Source of the DNA: Nonomuraea rhodomycinica
GTDB taxonomy: Bacteria > Actinomycetota > Actinomycetes > Streptosporangiales > Streptosporangiaceae
Length of the DNA: 64,000 bases
Direction: 5' to 3'
NCBI RefSeq assembly: GCF_013363995.1
Contig: NZ_JABWGO010000006.1
Coordinates: forward strand, 446,462 to 510,461
Within the stretch, counting starts at the first letter, position 1, and each line of letters starts with the position of its first letter. The position numbers and the translations under genes were made by a program. Of this stretch, positions 45,291 through 54,541 are shown piece by piece. Below the pieces are notes generated by a model. It searched no databases. It saw only the letters and a list, made by a program, of their open reading frames with translations, and had not been told where the DNA came from.

Positions 45291-45370
45291 GCCAGTGGCG
45301 GTCCCTGCCAGTGGCGGTCGGCGCCCGTTCTGGTCGGCGCCCGTTCTGGTCGGCGTCAGCCCTCGTCGGC
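45291..45370. repeat. 16-bp period repeat at the xseA end
   Basis: Five diverged 16-bp units (45291, 45307, 45323, 45339, 45355), two of them identical (GCCCGTTCTGGTCGGC). The xseA stop (45356-45358) lies in the fifth. Confidence 0.75.
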
Positions 45371-46651
45371 GGCGGGCTTGGCGCGGGGCTTGCGGGCTCT
45401 GGCGGGCTTCGGCGGGTCCTGCGGGCTCTCGGGGGAGTCCTCCGCGTCCGGGCCCAGGGCCCGGACCGAGAGCCGGTCGTCGGTGAGCCGGATCGTCAGC
45501 AGCGCCCCCGGCGAGACGTCCTTGGCCAGCCGTACGACGTCGCCCGAGGGGTCCTGGACGATGGCGTAGCCGCGTTCGAGCGTGGCGGCCGGCGACAGCG
45601 CCACCAGCCGGGCGCGCAGATGCGTCAGCGAGTCACCCGCCCGGTCGAGCGAGCCCGTCAGCGAGCGCCGGGCCCGGTCGCGCAGCGCGTCCACCTGCTC
45701 CGCGCGCCGTTCGAGCTCGCGCACCGGGTCGGCCAGCGACGGCCGCGAGCGGGCCGAGGTGAGCCACGACATCTCCCGGTCGAGCCAGCCGCCCAGCACC
45801 CGCCGCCCCCGGTCGCGGAGCTGGCGCACCAGCGTGAGCTGCTCGCCGACGTCCGGCACCACCTTCTTCGCGGCGTCGGTGGGCGTGGAGGCCCGCACGT
45901 CGGCCACCAGGTCCAGCAGCGGGCTGTCCTGCTCGTGGCCGATCGCGCTCACCACGGGGGTACGGCAGCCGGCCACGGCCCGTACCAGCGTCTCGTCCGA
46001 GAACGGCAGCAGGTCCTCCAGCGAGCCGCCGCCCCGGGCGATGACGATCACGTCCACCGAGGAGTCGGCGTCCAGCTTCCGCAGCGCCTCGGTGACCTCG
46101 CCCACGGCATACGGCCCCTGGACCGCGACCTCCTCGACCTTGAAGCGCACGGCGGGCCAGCGGCGCCGGGAGTTCTCCAGCACGTCGCGCTCCGCCGCCG
46201 AGTCGCGCCCGCAGATCAGGCCCACCGTGCCCGGCAGGAACGGCAGCCGCCGCTTGCGGTCGGTGTTGAACAGCCCCTCGGCGGCCAGCAACTGGCGCAG
46301 CCGCTCCAGCCGGGCCAGCAGCTCGCCCACCCCGACCGGCCTGATCTCCAGCGCGGTGAAGGCGAAAGACCCCCGGTTGACCCAGAAGTCGGGTTTGACG
46401 TGGACCACCACGCGGGCGCCGTCGGCCGGACGCGGCACGGCCGCCTCGTACACGCCGCGTGGCGCGGTGACCCGGGCCGAGACGTTGGCCACCGGGTCGC
46501 GCAGCGTCAGGAACACCGTGCCGCCCCGCGCGCTCAGGTCGGTGATCTGGCCCTCCACCCAGACCGTGCCCAGCTTGCCGATCCAGCCGCCCACCATCTG
46601 CAGGACGGTGCGGATCGGCAGCGGGGACTCGGGCGAGGTCTTCGTGGTCAT
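45356..46651 (-). CDS. xseA: Exodeoxyribonuclease VII large subunit
   Basis: 431 residues: N-terminal OB fold (VWVEGQITDLSARGGTVFLT), central catalytic domain (VGLICGRDSAAERDVLENS, VIVIARGGGSLEDLLPFSDE, VSAIGHEQDSPLLDLVADVR), a coiled-coil region and the C-terminal ERGYAIVQDPSGDVV. It degrades single-stranded DNA with XseB. The last 30 residues are Pro/Lys-rich and end in a tandem repeat. ATG 46651 has no strong ribosome-binding site. Confidence 0.95.
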   Translation of the reverse strand: MTTKTSPESPLPIRTVLQMVGGWIGKLGTVWVEGQITDLSARGGTVFLTLRDPVANVSARVTAPRGVYEAAVPRPADGARVVVHVKPDFWVNRGSFAFTALEIRPVGVGELLARLERLRQLLAAEGLFNTDRKRRLPFLPGTVGLICGRDSAAERDVLENSRRRWPAVRFKVEEVAVQGPYAVGEVTEALRKLDADSSVDVIVIARGGGSLEDLLPFSDETLVRAVAGCRTPVVSAIGHEQDSPLLDLVADVRASTPTDAAKKVVPDVGEQLTLVRQLRDRGRRVLGGWLDREMSWLTSARSRPSLADPVRELERRAEQVDALRDRARRSLTGSLDRAGDSLTHLRARLVALSPAATLERGYAIVQDPSGDVVRLAKDVSPGALLTIRLTDDRLSVRALGPDAEDSPESPQDPPKPARARKPRAKPAADEG

Positions 46652-46677
46652 GCCGGAAGACTACGGGGCCGCGGCGG

Positions 46678-47970
46678 CTATTCCCCGGCCTGGAGCTTGG
46701 CCAGGCGGTTCTCGAACATCTTGATCACCTCGGGGCGGCCGGCCGTGGCCTGCTCGTACGTCAGCAGACCGCTGATCTGCTCGGCGGACTTGCCGCGCAT
46801 CCTGGCGCGCAGGGAGGCCACGGTCAGGTCGGCGTAGCCGGGCAGCGGCTCGGCGAGGGTGGTCGCGCCGGCGGCGGCGTCGGCCTCGGCGATCGCGGCG
46901 GCCTCCGGGGTCGCGGCGACGGCCTCCGCGAGCGCGCCGGCCGGCTCGGCGGCCGGGGCCGCGGGCTCGGCGGCGGGCTTGGCGGCCTTCGCCGGCTTCG
47001 CGGCCTTGGCGGCGGCCTTCGGCTTGGCCTCCGCCTTCGCGTCTGCCTTCGGCTTGGCCTCTGCCTTCGCGTCTGCCTTCGGCGTGGCCTCTGCCTTGGG
47101 CTTGGCTTCCGTCTTGGGCTCGGCCTCTGCCTTGGGCTTGGCGGTGCGCTTCGCGGCGGCCTTCGGCTTCGCCTCCGCCTCGGGGGCGGCGGGCGCGGCC
47201 TCCGCGTCGGTTGCGGCCTCCGCCTTCGTCTCAGCCTCGGTTGCGGCTTCGGCCTCAGCCTCGGGCGCGGCCGCGGCCTTCGTCTCAACCTCAACCGCGG
47301 GCGCGGCCTCGGTCTTCGTCTCGGCTTCGGCCTCCGGCTTGGCCTCGGCGGCGGTCTCCGGCTTGACCTCCGGCTCGGCCTCGGCGGCGGGAGCGGGCTC
47401 GGGCTCCACGGCGACCGGCTTGGCGGGCTCGGCGGGCTCCGCGCCCGCCGCCGGCTCGGCCGCGGCGACGGGCTCAGGCGCCGCGGCGGGCTCAGGGGCG
47501 GTGACGGGCTCGGCGGCGCTCGACTTCGGAGTCGCGGGCTCGGCGGCCGGGGCCGCGGGCTCGGCAGCGGCGGGCTCGGGGGTGGCGGGCGCGGCCGTGG
47601 TCTCCGCGGCGGGCTTGGCCGGGGTGAAGATCACCGGCTCGGGCCTGGCCTTGGCGGCGGAGCCGTTCTGCTCCCCGGTCTTCTCGGCGGCTCCGGACGG
47701 GCGCGGCGCGAAGATGACGGGCTCCTTGCGGGCGGGCCGCTCCTCCTCGGCCGGCGCGGCCGTGGCGTCGGCCGCCGCCGGGGACCGCGTCTCGGTCTCG
47801 TCCTCCTTGGAGCCCAGCCCCTTGATGGAGTTCTTCACCCGGTCCACCAGCAGCAACGCCTGCCCGGCGGCGCTCAACGTGGACTGGACGACCATGAGAG
47901 GAAGCTCCTTGGCCTTCTCCTTGTCGGTGACGGTCTTGGCGATGTTGCGTATCACGTCGCTGAGGGACAT
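46678..47970 (-). CDS. Rv1109c-like protein with long Ala/Glu/Lys/Pro-rich region
   Basis: 430 residues. A conserved N-terminal helix (MSLSDVIRNIAKTVTDKEKA, then ELPLMVVQSTLSAAGQALLL) looks amphipathic. The middle of about 300 residues is nearly all Ala, Glu, Lys, Pro and Thr, with KADAKAEAKP repeats. A small C-terminal domain follows (LPGYADLTVASLRARMRGKS, EQISGLLTYEQATAG, VIKMFENRLAKL). The same place between xseA and ispH is held in mycobacteria by Rv1109c, annotated as lipid-droplet associated. ATG 47970 follows GGGAG. The low-complexity part is far longer than in Rv1109c. Confidence 0.82.
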   Translation of the reverse strand: MSLSDVIRNIAKTVTDKEKAKELPLMVVQSTLSAAGQALLLVDRVKNSIKGLGSKEDETETRSPAAADATAAPAEEERPARKEPVIFAPRPSGAAEKTGEQNGSAAKARPEPVIFTPAKPAAETTAAPATPEPAAAEPAAPAAEPATPKSSAAEPVTAPEPAAAPEPVAAAEPAAGAEPAEPAKPVAVEPEPAPAAEAEPEVKPETAAEAKPEAEAETKTEAAPAVEVETKAAAAPEAEAEAATEAETKAEAATDAEAAPAAPEAEAKPKAAAKRTAKPKAEAEPKTEAKPKAEATPKADAKAEAKPKADAKAEAKPKAAAKAAKPAKAAKPAAEPAAPAAEPAGALAEAVAATPEAAAIAEADAAAGATTLAEPLPGYADLTVASLRARMRGKSAEQISGLLTYEQATAGRPEVIKMFENRLAKLQAGE

Positions 47971-48056
47971 GACGTCTCCCTGGGAGGTCTGTATCGGAGG
48001 GCCAGTGTGGCAAACGGCGAGCGGGCGTGCACGCGCGGTCCTGCCCGTCCTCCACG

Positions 48057-48062
48057 TAGCAT
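48057..48062 (+). promoter_or_regulatory. Leaderless -10 of ispH
   Basis: TAGCAT, 8 nt before ATG 48071. No ribosome-binding site is present. Confidence 0.5.
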
Positions 48063-48070
48063 TACCAAGT

Positions 48071-49030
48071 ATGGAGCCCCGTACTTCCCGCAGAGTCCTC
48101 GTAGCCAAGCCCCGCGGCTACTGTGCCGGCGTCGATCGGGCCGTGGTCGCGGTCGAGAAGGCTCTGGAGCAGTACGGCGCGCCGATCTACGTCCGTAAGC
48201 AGATCGTCCACAACACCCACGTCGTCAAGACGCTGGAGGCCAAGGGCGCCATCTTCGTCGAGGAGACCGAGGAGGTGCCCGAGGGCGAGATCGTGGTGTT
48301 CTCCGCCCACGGCGTCTCCCCGGCCGTGCACGGTGAGGCCCGGCAGCGCGGGCTGCGCACCATCGACGCCACCTGCCCGCTGGTCACCAAGGTGCACAAC
48401 GAGGCCAGACGGTTCGCCGCCCAGGACTACGACATCCTGCTGATCGGCCACGAGGGCCACGAGGAGGTGGAGGGCACCTCCGGCGAGGCGCCCGACCACA
48501 TCCAGCTCGTCGACGGCCTCGACGCGGTCGGCAAGGTCCAGGTGAAGGACCCGTCCAAGCTGGTCTGGCTGTCGCAGACGACGCTGTCGGTCGACGAGAC
48601 CACCGAGACGGTCGCCCGCCTCAAGGAGCGCTTCCCGACGCTGATCGACCCGCCGAGCGACGACATCTGCTACGCCACCCAGAACCGCCAGGTCGCGGTG
48701 AAGGAGATCGCCGCGCAGGCCGAGCTGGTCATCGTCGTCGGCTCCGACAACTCCTCCAACTCCAAGCGCCTGGTCGAGGTGGCCAAGGACCACGGCGCCG
48801 ACGCCGCCTACCTCGTCGACAACGCCTCGTTCATCCGCGACGAGTGGCTGGAGGGCGTCACCACGGTCGGCCTGACCAGCGGCGCCTCGGTGCCCGAGGA
48901 GCTGGTGGACGAGGTGCTCGCCCACCTGGCCCGCCACGGGTTCGGCGACGTGGAGCAGGTCGAGTCGGTGCAGGAGAGCATGCGCTTCGCGCTGCCCCAC
49001 GAGCTGCGCAAGGACCTGCGCGTCTCCTGA
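48071..49030 (+). CDS. ispH: 4-hydroxy-3-methylbut-2-enyl diphosphate reductase
   Basis: Last enzyme of the MEP isoprenoid pathway, a 4Fe-4S reductase making IPP and DMAPP. The three cluster Cys are in GYCAGVDRAV (Cys18), IDATCPLVTK and DICYATQNRQ. Also seen: SAHGVSP, HEGHEEVEGT, GSDNSSNS and GLTSGASVPE. 319 residues. Start ATG 48071 is supported by a -10-like TAGCAT at leaderless distance. It is divergent from the Rv1109c-like gene, as in mycobacteria. Confidence 0.96.
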   Translation: MEPRTSRRVLVAKPRGYCAGVDRAVVAVEKALEQYGAPIYVRKQIVHNTHVVKTLEAKGAIFVEETEEVPEGEIVVFSAHGVSPAVHGEARQRGLRTIDATCPLVTKVHNEARRFAAQDYDILLIGHEGHEEVEGTSGEAPDHIQLVDGLDAVGKVQVKDPSKLVWLSQTTLSVDETTETVARLKERFPTLIDPPSDDICYATQNRQVAVKEIAAQAELVIVVGSDNSSNSKRLVEVAKDHGADAAYLVDNASFIRDEWLEGVTTVGLTSGASVPEELVDEVLAHLARHGFGDVEQVESVQESMRFALPHELRKDLRVS

Positions 49031-49039
49031 CCCGGCTCG

Positions 49040-49076
49040 CGACCGGACCGTCCCCCGGACGACCGGACCGTCCCCC
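49040..49076. repeat. Short direct repeat between convergent genes
   Basis: CGACCGGACCGTCCCCC at 49040-49056 and 49060-49076, between ispH and the DUF6542 gene. Confidence 0.7.
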
Positions 49077-49082
49077 TGGGGG

Positions 49083-49604
49083 TCAGTCCTCGGTCTGCGT
49101 CCGGGGCGTGCCGTAGACCCGGGGCTCGAAGTAGCCCTCGGGTTCCGGCTCGTACGCCTGCTTGCGTGACGGGCGGGCCGCCTCGGCGCCCGCCCGCAAC
49201 TCCTCGCGCAGCTCGCGCACGTTGTCGCGCAGCCCGCGCCGCAGGGCCACGCCGAGCACCACGGCCGAGCCCGCGAACAGCCAGGGCGCGCCCGCCGAGA
49301 GCGACGTGTACAGCCCGATCGCCAGCGACTGCCCCAGGTTGGGGGAGCCGAGCGCGCGGACGAACTCGACGACGAGCGTCGCCGCGAAGAACACCAGCGG
49401 CGGCGTCACCACCAGCGACAGCAGGTCGCGCGGGTTGACCAGCAGCACGCCGACCAGGCTGGCGGCCACGAACGCCGCGCCCACCAGGAAGCCCAGGTCG
49501 AGCTGCCCGGCCAGCGCGTAGGCGGCCACGGTGACGGCCAGGGCGAGCACGATGGCGCCGCGGGCGGTCAACATCACGCCCGAGCGCCTGCCCTTCTCAC
49601 TCAC
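49083..49604 (-). CDS. DUF6542-family membrane protein
   Basis: 173 residues with four predicted helices in the N-terminal 120 residues (GAIVLALAVTVAAYALAG, FLVGAAFVAASLVGVLLV, LVVTPPLVFFAATLVVEFV, WLFAGSAVVLGVALRR) and a charged cytosolic tail ending in a Pro/Tyr-rich segment. It occupies the position of Rv1111c. Function unknown. It lies 14 bp downstream of rmuC in the same direction and is probably co-transcribed with it. Confidence 0.82.
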   Translation of the reverse strand: MSEKGRRSGVMLTARGAIVLALAVTVAAYALAGQLDLGFLVGAAFVAASLVGVLLVNPRDLLSLVVTPPLVFFAATLVVEFVRALGSPNLGQSLAIGLYTSLSAGAPWLFAGSAVVLGVALRRGLRDNVRELREELRAGAEAARPSRKQAYEPEPEGYFEPRVYGTPRTQTED

Positions 49605-49618
49605 TGGCCCCCGCCCCC

Positions 49619-50875
49619 TTACTGCGATCCGTTGGCCAACTTACCGTTGACCGGGGAAATCAGAGACGGGGTTTCCAGCAGTTCGGGTGAGGCGAGGGGC
49701 CTCGGCAGGCCCTCCAGCATCTCGGGCGAGCCCAGCTCGCCGTCCACGACGCCCAGATCGTGCAGTTTGCGCGCGCTGACCAGCACGCGGCTCTCCAGGG
49801 ATCCCACGGTCTTGTTGTACGCCTCGACGGCCCGGGTGAGCGACTTACCGAGGGTGTCGACGTTCCTGCCCAGCGACGCCAGCCGCTCGTACAGCTCCTT
49901 GCCCAGCTCGAACACGGCACGGGCGTTCTCGCTGAGCGCGGCCTGCTGCCAGGCGTAGTGCGCGGTCCGCAGCATGGTGATGAGCGTGGTCGGGGTGGCG
50001 ATGTGCACGCGCCGGGTCATCGCGTACTCCAGCAGCCCGGGATCGCGCTCCAGCGCCGGGGCGAGGAACGCCTCCCCGGGGATGAACAGGACGACGAACT
50101 CCGGCGACGGGTTGAACGCCTGCCAGTAGGACTTGCTCGCCAGCCGGTCGATGTGCTCGCGGACGTGCCGGGCGTGCGCGTCGAGGCGCACGGAGGCCAG
50201 CGACTCGTCGGACGCCTCCGCGGCCTCCAGGTAGGCGGCCAGCGACACCTTGGAGTCGACGACGATGTTCTTGCCCCCGGCCAGCCGCACCACCATGTCG
50301 GGGCGCATGGAACCCTCGGTGACCTGCTCGTCGAAGTCGCAGTGGCGCTGCATGCCGGCGATCTCGGCGACCCGGCGCAACTGCAGCTCGCCCCACCGGC
50401 CGCGCGCCTCGGGCCGCTGCAGGGCGCGGACCAGGGCCGTGGTCTGGGCGCGCAGCTCCTGGCTGCTCTGCCGGACGAACTCCATCTGCTTGGCCAGCTC
50501 GGCGCGGGCGGCGCGCTGGCCCGCCTCGGTGTCGCGCAGCTGCGCCTCGACCCGGGCGAGCGCGTCCTTCAGCGGCTCGACCAGGTGCTCGACCGCCTGC
50601 CTGCGCTGGTCGAGGTCGCCCGCGGCCTCGGCCCGGGTGGCGGCCAGCCGGGTCTCGGCGAGTTCGAGGAAGCGCAGGTTGTTGACGTCGAGGGCGCGCG
50701 TGGACAGGGCCTGGAAGCGCTCGGTGAGCTGTTCCTCGACGTAGGCGAGCTTGTCGCCCGCGGTCCTGGCCCGCGCCTCCGCCTCGGCCACCCGCACCGC
50801 CGCCCTCGTCCGGGCGATCATGAAGCCGATGGCGAGACCGGCGGCGAGTCCGAGGAGAAGCGAGACGACGTCCAT
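49619..50875 (-). CDS. rmuC: DNA recombination protein RmuC
   Basis: 418 residues: an N-terminal membrane anchor (VVSLLLGLAAGLAIGFMIA), a long coiled coil (about 25-170, rich in Ala/Glu/Arg), then the PD-(D/E)XK nuclease-like core with GRWGELQLRRVAEIAGM, NIVVDSKVSLAAYLEA and VVLFIPGEAFLAPALE. Limits inversions at repeats in E. coli. It is possibly relevant that this window is rich in short repeats. ATG 50875; the next gene is divergent with an 81-bp spacer. Confidence 0.93.
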   Translation of the reverse strand: MDVVSLLLGLAAGLAIGFMIARTRAAVRVAEAEARARTAGDKLAYVEEQLTERFQALSTRALDVNNLRFLELAETRLAATRAEAAGDLDQRRQAVEHLVEPLKDALARVEAQLRDTEAGQRAARAELAKQMEFVRQSSQELRAQTTALVRALQRPEARGRWGELQLRRVAEIAGMQRHCDFDEQVTEGSMRPDMVVRLAGGKNIVVDSKVSLAAYLEAAEASDESLASVRLDAHARHVREHIDRLASKSYWQAFNPSPEFVVLFIPGEAFLAPALERDPGLLEYAMTRRVHIATPTTLITMLRTAHYAWQQAALSENARAVFELGKELYERLASLGRNVDTLGKSLTRAVEAYNKTVGSLESRVLVSARKLHDLGVVDGELGSPEMLEGLPRPLASPELLETPSLISPVNGKLANGSQ

Positions 50876-50956
50876 CACAGCGATGATGGCAGGATCACCC
50901 CGCCCGATCCGCCAGACACGCTTGCGCGGGCACCGGCCGTCACGCAGAGTACCCAC

Positions 50957-51691
50957 ATGACTACTGGTTTGCGCGCGGCGCTGTCGCTCGCCGTGGCGGC
51001 CTTCGGGGTGGCGGGCGTGGTCGTGCTGGCGGGGACGGCCGTCCGCACGGGGCCGACCGCTCCTGACGCGACCAGAGCGCCGCTCCACTGGGAGCCGGGC
51101 GCCTGCGTGAACGGCTCGGACGCCGGATACGTCCTCACGCCGTGCAACGGGGGGCAGTACGAGGTGCTGGCCATCGCCGCCGACCCGCCCGGCCACGGCG
51201 GCTGTCCCGACGACACCGACGACGTGGTGCGGATCGGCGACGGCCGCACGGCCTGCGTCCGCGCCTACCTCGACCCGCACCTGGGCGCGCCGGGCGCCGG
51301 CGGGGGCATGCTCAGGGCGGGCGACTGCGTCACGCTCGACGGCCGCGAGCGGCCCTGCGCGCAGCGCGGCTGGTACGGCAGGGCCCTGGCCATCGAGACG
51401 CGGGCCTCGGCCTGCCCCTCCGGCACGCTGGACACGGTCGGCACCGGCCCCGTCGCCTGTCTGGGGCCGGGCGGCCAGGTGCTGGACCGCGGCATGTGCG
51501 TGGCCAGACCGGCCGGCGACACGGTGGACCGGGCCGCGATCACCCGGGTGGGGTGCCGCTCGCGCGGCGCGTGGGCGCGGGTGACCTCGTTCGAGACCAG
51601 GCCGGAGAGCTGCCCGAAGGGCTCGCAGCGCTACCTGCGGGCCCGTGGGGCCTACCGGCCGGTGACCTGCCTGCGTCTCGTCAGCAAGTAG
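50957..51691 (+). CDS. Membrane-anchored protein with three 4-Cys modules
   Basis: 244 residues: an N-terminal helix or signal anchor (AALSLAVAAFGVAGVVVLAG), then an extracytoplasmic part with twelve Cys in three similar modules (about 43-105, 110-165, 175-243). Each starts GxCV, has a second Cys 11-20 residues on, then a CP-containing turn and a final ACL/TCL. The spacing recalls septum-formation/LppU-like domains, where two Cys pairs form disulfides. Function unknown. Its stop overlaps the -10 of the ychF leader transcript. Confidence 0.8.
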   Translation: MTTGLRAALSLAVAAFGVAGVVVLAGTAVRTGPTAPDATRAPLHWEPGACVNGSDAGYVLTPCNGGQYEVLAIAADPPGHGGCPDDTDDVVRIGDGRTACVRAYLDPHLGAPGAGGGMLRAGDCVTLDGRERPCAQRGWYGRALAIETRASACPSGTLDTVGTGPVACLGPGGQVLDRGMCVARPAGDTVDRAAITRVGCRSRGAWARVTSFETRPESCPKGSQRYLRARGAYRPVTCLRLVSK

Positions 51692-51694
51692 ACT
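51689..51694 (+). promoter_or_regulatory. -10 of the ychF transcript
   Basis: TAGACT overlapping the stop codon of the previous gene, 8 nt before the GTG of the upstream ORF at 51703. Confidence 0.55.
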
Positions 51695-51702
51695 CGCTGG
51701 AC

Positions 51703-51773
51703 GTGAGCGAGCGCAGCCAGGCAACCACCACCAGCAGCGGCCGGAGGCTCGTGCGGCCGGTCAAGGAGCACGC

Positions 51774-51777
<4 letters not shown>
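51703..51777 (+). CDS. Leaderless upstream ORF coupled to ychF, 24 aa
   Basis: GTG 51703 begins an ORF (SERSQATTTSSGRRLVRP then VKEHA) whose TGA overlaps the ychF ATG as ATGA. A -10 TAGACT sits 8 nt upstream, so the ORF would be read from the 5' end. It contains a CGGCCG inverted repeat and the AAGGAG ribosome-binding site of ychF within its coding sequence. Confidence 0.5.
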
Positions 51778-52850
<1,073 letters not shown>

Positions 52851-52978
52851 GGCCGCACACGATCACGAGGCTTCGCTCGGAGCGCGTACGCGAGGTCCGA
52901 TTTCCACCGGCGTCCCGCGTCCGGATCGGGGAGAGTCGTCACGACCGACCCCTATGCGGAAGTTGAGGACCAGCGGTA

Positions 52979-53629
52979 ATGCACACGATCTCCGACCTGA
53001 AGGTGCTGTACTTCGGCACGCCGGTGGTGCTGATCGGCTCGCGCAACGAGGACGGCTCGGCCAACCTCATGCCGATGTCGTCGGCCTGGTGGCTGGGCGA
53101 GCACGCCATGCTCGGTGTGGGCAACAGCTCCCAGACCTCGGCCAACCTGGCCCGTGAACGGGAGTGCGTGCTCAACCTGGTGCCGTCGTCCCTGGTGGAC
53201 GCCGTGGACCGGCTGGCGTTGCTGACCGCGAACACGGTGATCAACGAGCGCCGGGTGGAGCAGGGCTACCGGCACGAGCGGAACAAGTTCGCGGTGGCGG
53301 GGCTGACCGAGCAGGCGGCCGAGCTGGTGAAGGCGCCGAGGGTGCTGGAGTGCCCGGTGCAGCTCGAATGCGTCGTGGAGGAGAGCCGTCCGTTCGGCGG
53401 CCCGGACGGGAACGCGACAGCCTTCCAGGTCAAGGTGGTGCGCGCGCACGTGGACGAGGAGCTGATCATCCCCGGCACGCACTACGTGGACCCGGTGGGC
53501 TGGGACCCGCTGATCATGAAGTTCTGCGAGTTCTTCGGCGGCGGGTCCAACCTGCGCCCGTCGCGTCTGGCCAAGGGCTGGCGGATGCCGCACCGGCTGG
53601 AGTCGGAGGAGGGCGCCGCGCGCGGTTGA
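52979..53629 (+). CDS. Flavin-reductase-like FMN-binding split-barrel protein
   Basis: 216 residues: LYFGTPVVLIGSRNEDGSAN, MPMSSAWWLGEHAMLGVGNS, TSANLARERECVLNLVPS and later HYVDPVGWDPLIMKFCEFFG match the flavin reductase domain family. It probably binds FMN and may supply reduced flavin or act as a stand-alone oxidoreductase; the substrate is unknown. ATG 52979 has GAGGACC about 9 nt upstream. It is a single gene. Confidence 0.88.
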   Translation: MHTISDLKVLYFGTPVVLIGSRNEDGSANLMPMSSAWWLGEHAMLGVGNSSQTSANLARERECVLNLVPSSLVDAVDRLALLTANTVINERRVEQGYRHERNKFAVAGLTEQAAELVKAPRVLECPVQLECVVEESRPFGGPDGNATAFQVKVVRAHVDEELIIPGTHYVDPVGWDPLIMKFCEFFGGGSNLRPSRLAKGWRMPHRLESEEGAARG

Positions 53630-53725
53630 GGGTTCCCCCACCCGGGAAAAGGATGATGCGTCAACCACTTTGGGCACCTGGGCGTCGAATCGTCACGGCG
53701 TTCACGCTGACTCGGGAGGGCCCTC

Positions 53726-54091
53726 ATGATCCGTCGCATCATCCGGAAACGACGTCCCGCACCCTCGCTCACGGGGATCACCCTTGAGGAGGAGCTCGCC
53801 CTGCTCAGGGTCGAGCTGATGTACGGCCTGCGCGTGAACCGCGAGGCGTACCTGCGCAGGAAGGCGGACGAGCGGGAGGAGCTGGCGACGTGGGTGCGCG
53901 AGCGCGACGCCGCCGCCATGCTCGCCGAGCTGCGCGGCGCCCTGGAGCGCACCGTCCCCCGGCGCGACCTGCCCGCTCCGGTCGGCCGCGACCTGCCGGC
54001 CGCGGCCGGGCGTGACCTGCCGAGTCCGGCCCGGGACGTGCGCGCCGTGCGGCGCTCGTCCGCCGCGGGCGACTCCGAGCCGGCCGCCTGA
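53726..54091 (+). CDS. Hypothetical basic helical protein, 121 aa
   Basis: Not recognised. The N-terminal half is charged and helical (EEELALLRVELMYGLRVNRE, AYLRRKADEREELATWVRER). The C-terminus has three imperfect RDLPAPVG-type repeats. ATG 53726 follows GGAGGG. A strong hairpin at 54198-54227 ends the transcript. It sits just before the secretion locus but is separated from it by that terminator. Confidence 0.72.
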   Translation: MIRRIIRKRRPAPSLTGITLEEELALLRVELMYGLRVNREAYLRRKADEREELATWVRERDAAAMLAELRGALERTVPRRDLPAPVGRDLPAAAGRDLPSPARDVRAVRRSSAAGDSEPAA

Positions 54092-54197
54092 ACCGTTCCG
54101 TCAGGGGACGCGACTCGCGGAGGGGACGGCACGCGGCGCGTACGCGGAGCGCGTAACGCCTGCGGGCGGCTCTGCTCCCGCGGTAGAGGCGCTGACC

Positions 54198-54227
54198 AGG
54201 CCGCACGCCCACAGCGGCGTGCGGCCT
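54198..54227 (+). terminator. Strong intrinsic terminator
   Basis: Perfect 12-bp stem AGGCCGCACGCC/GGCGTGCGGCCT with a 6-nt loop, followed by a pyrimidine-rich GTCTTAT. It isolates the secretion operon from upstream transcription. Confidence 0.85.
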
Positions 54228-54541
54228 GCCCGTCTTATACCAAATGCGCAGGTCGCGACAGTCCCTACGCCATTTGGACAGGAACCTCTGGCCGCCGGGT
54301 AATGCGACAAAGGGCGTCTGGCCTGGTCAAATGCCTATTCCGCGCGTTCGGCGCAAGAACCAACACTCCGGGGAGTCATGCGTACTCGGTTTGCTCCCGG
54401 ACGGCGATGCCTGCAGCATGGGCGTGGCTTTCCTGGAACAATGGCGGAGACCGGATAGGGTGACTGCTTCACCACGGATGATGGGGATCGGCAACGGACG
54501 ACACCGCGCCAGCCGGGGGGATTGGCGCGAGCGGAGGCGTG
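54228..54541. other. Promoter region of the secretion-like operon
   Basis: 314 bp without a credible gene and less GC-biased than its flanks. It holds an inverted repeat CCAAATG (54240-54246) / CATTTGG (54271-54277) and a -10-like TAGGGT near 54457. A GGAAC about 20 bp before that could be an ECF-type -35. The operon promoter most likely lies here. Confidence 0.5.

Noticed and set aside
54092..54541. Attachment site or integrase remnant at the left edge of the secretion locus
   Set aside because: No tRNA, no long direct repeat matching elsewhere in the window and no integrase fragment; only a terminator and a probable promoter region were seen.
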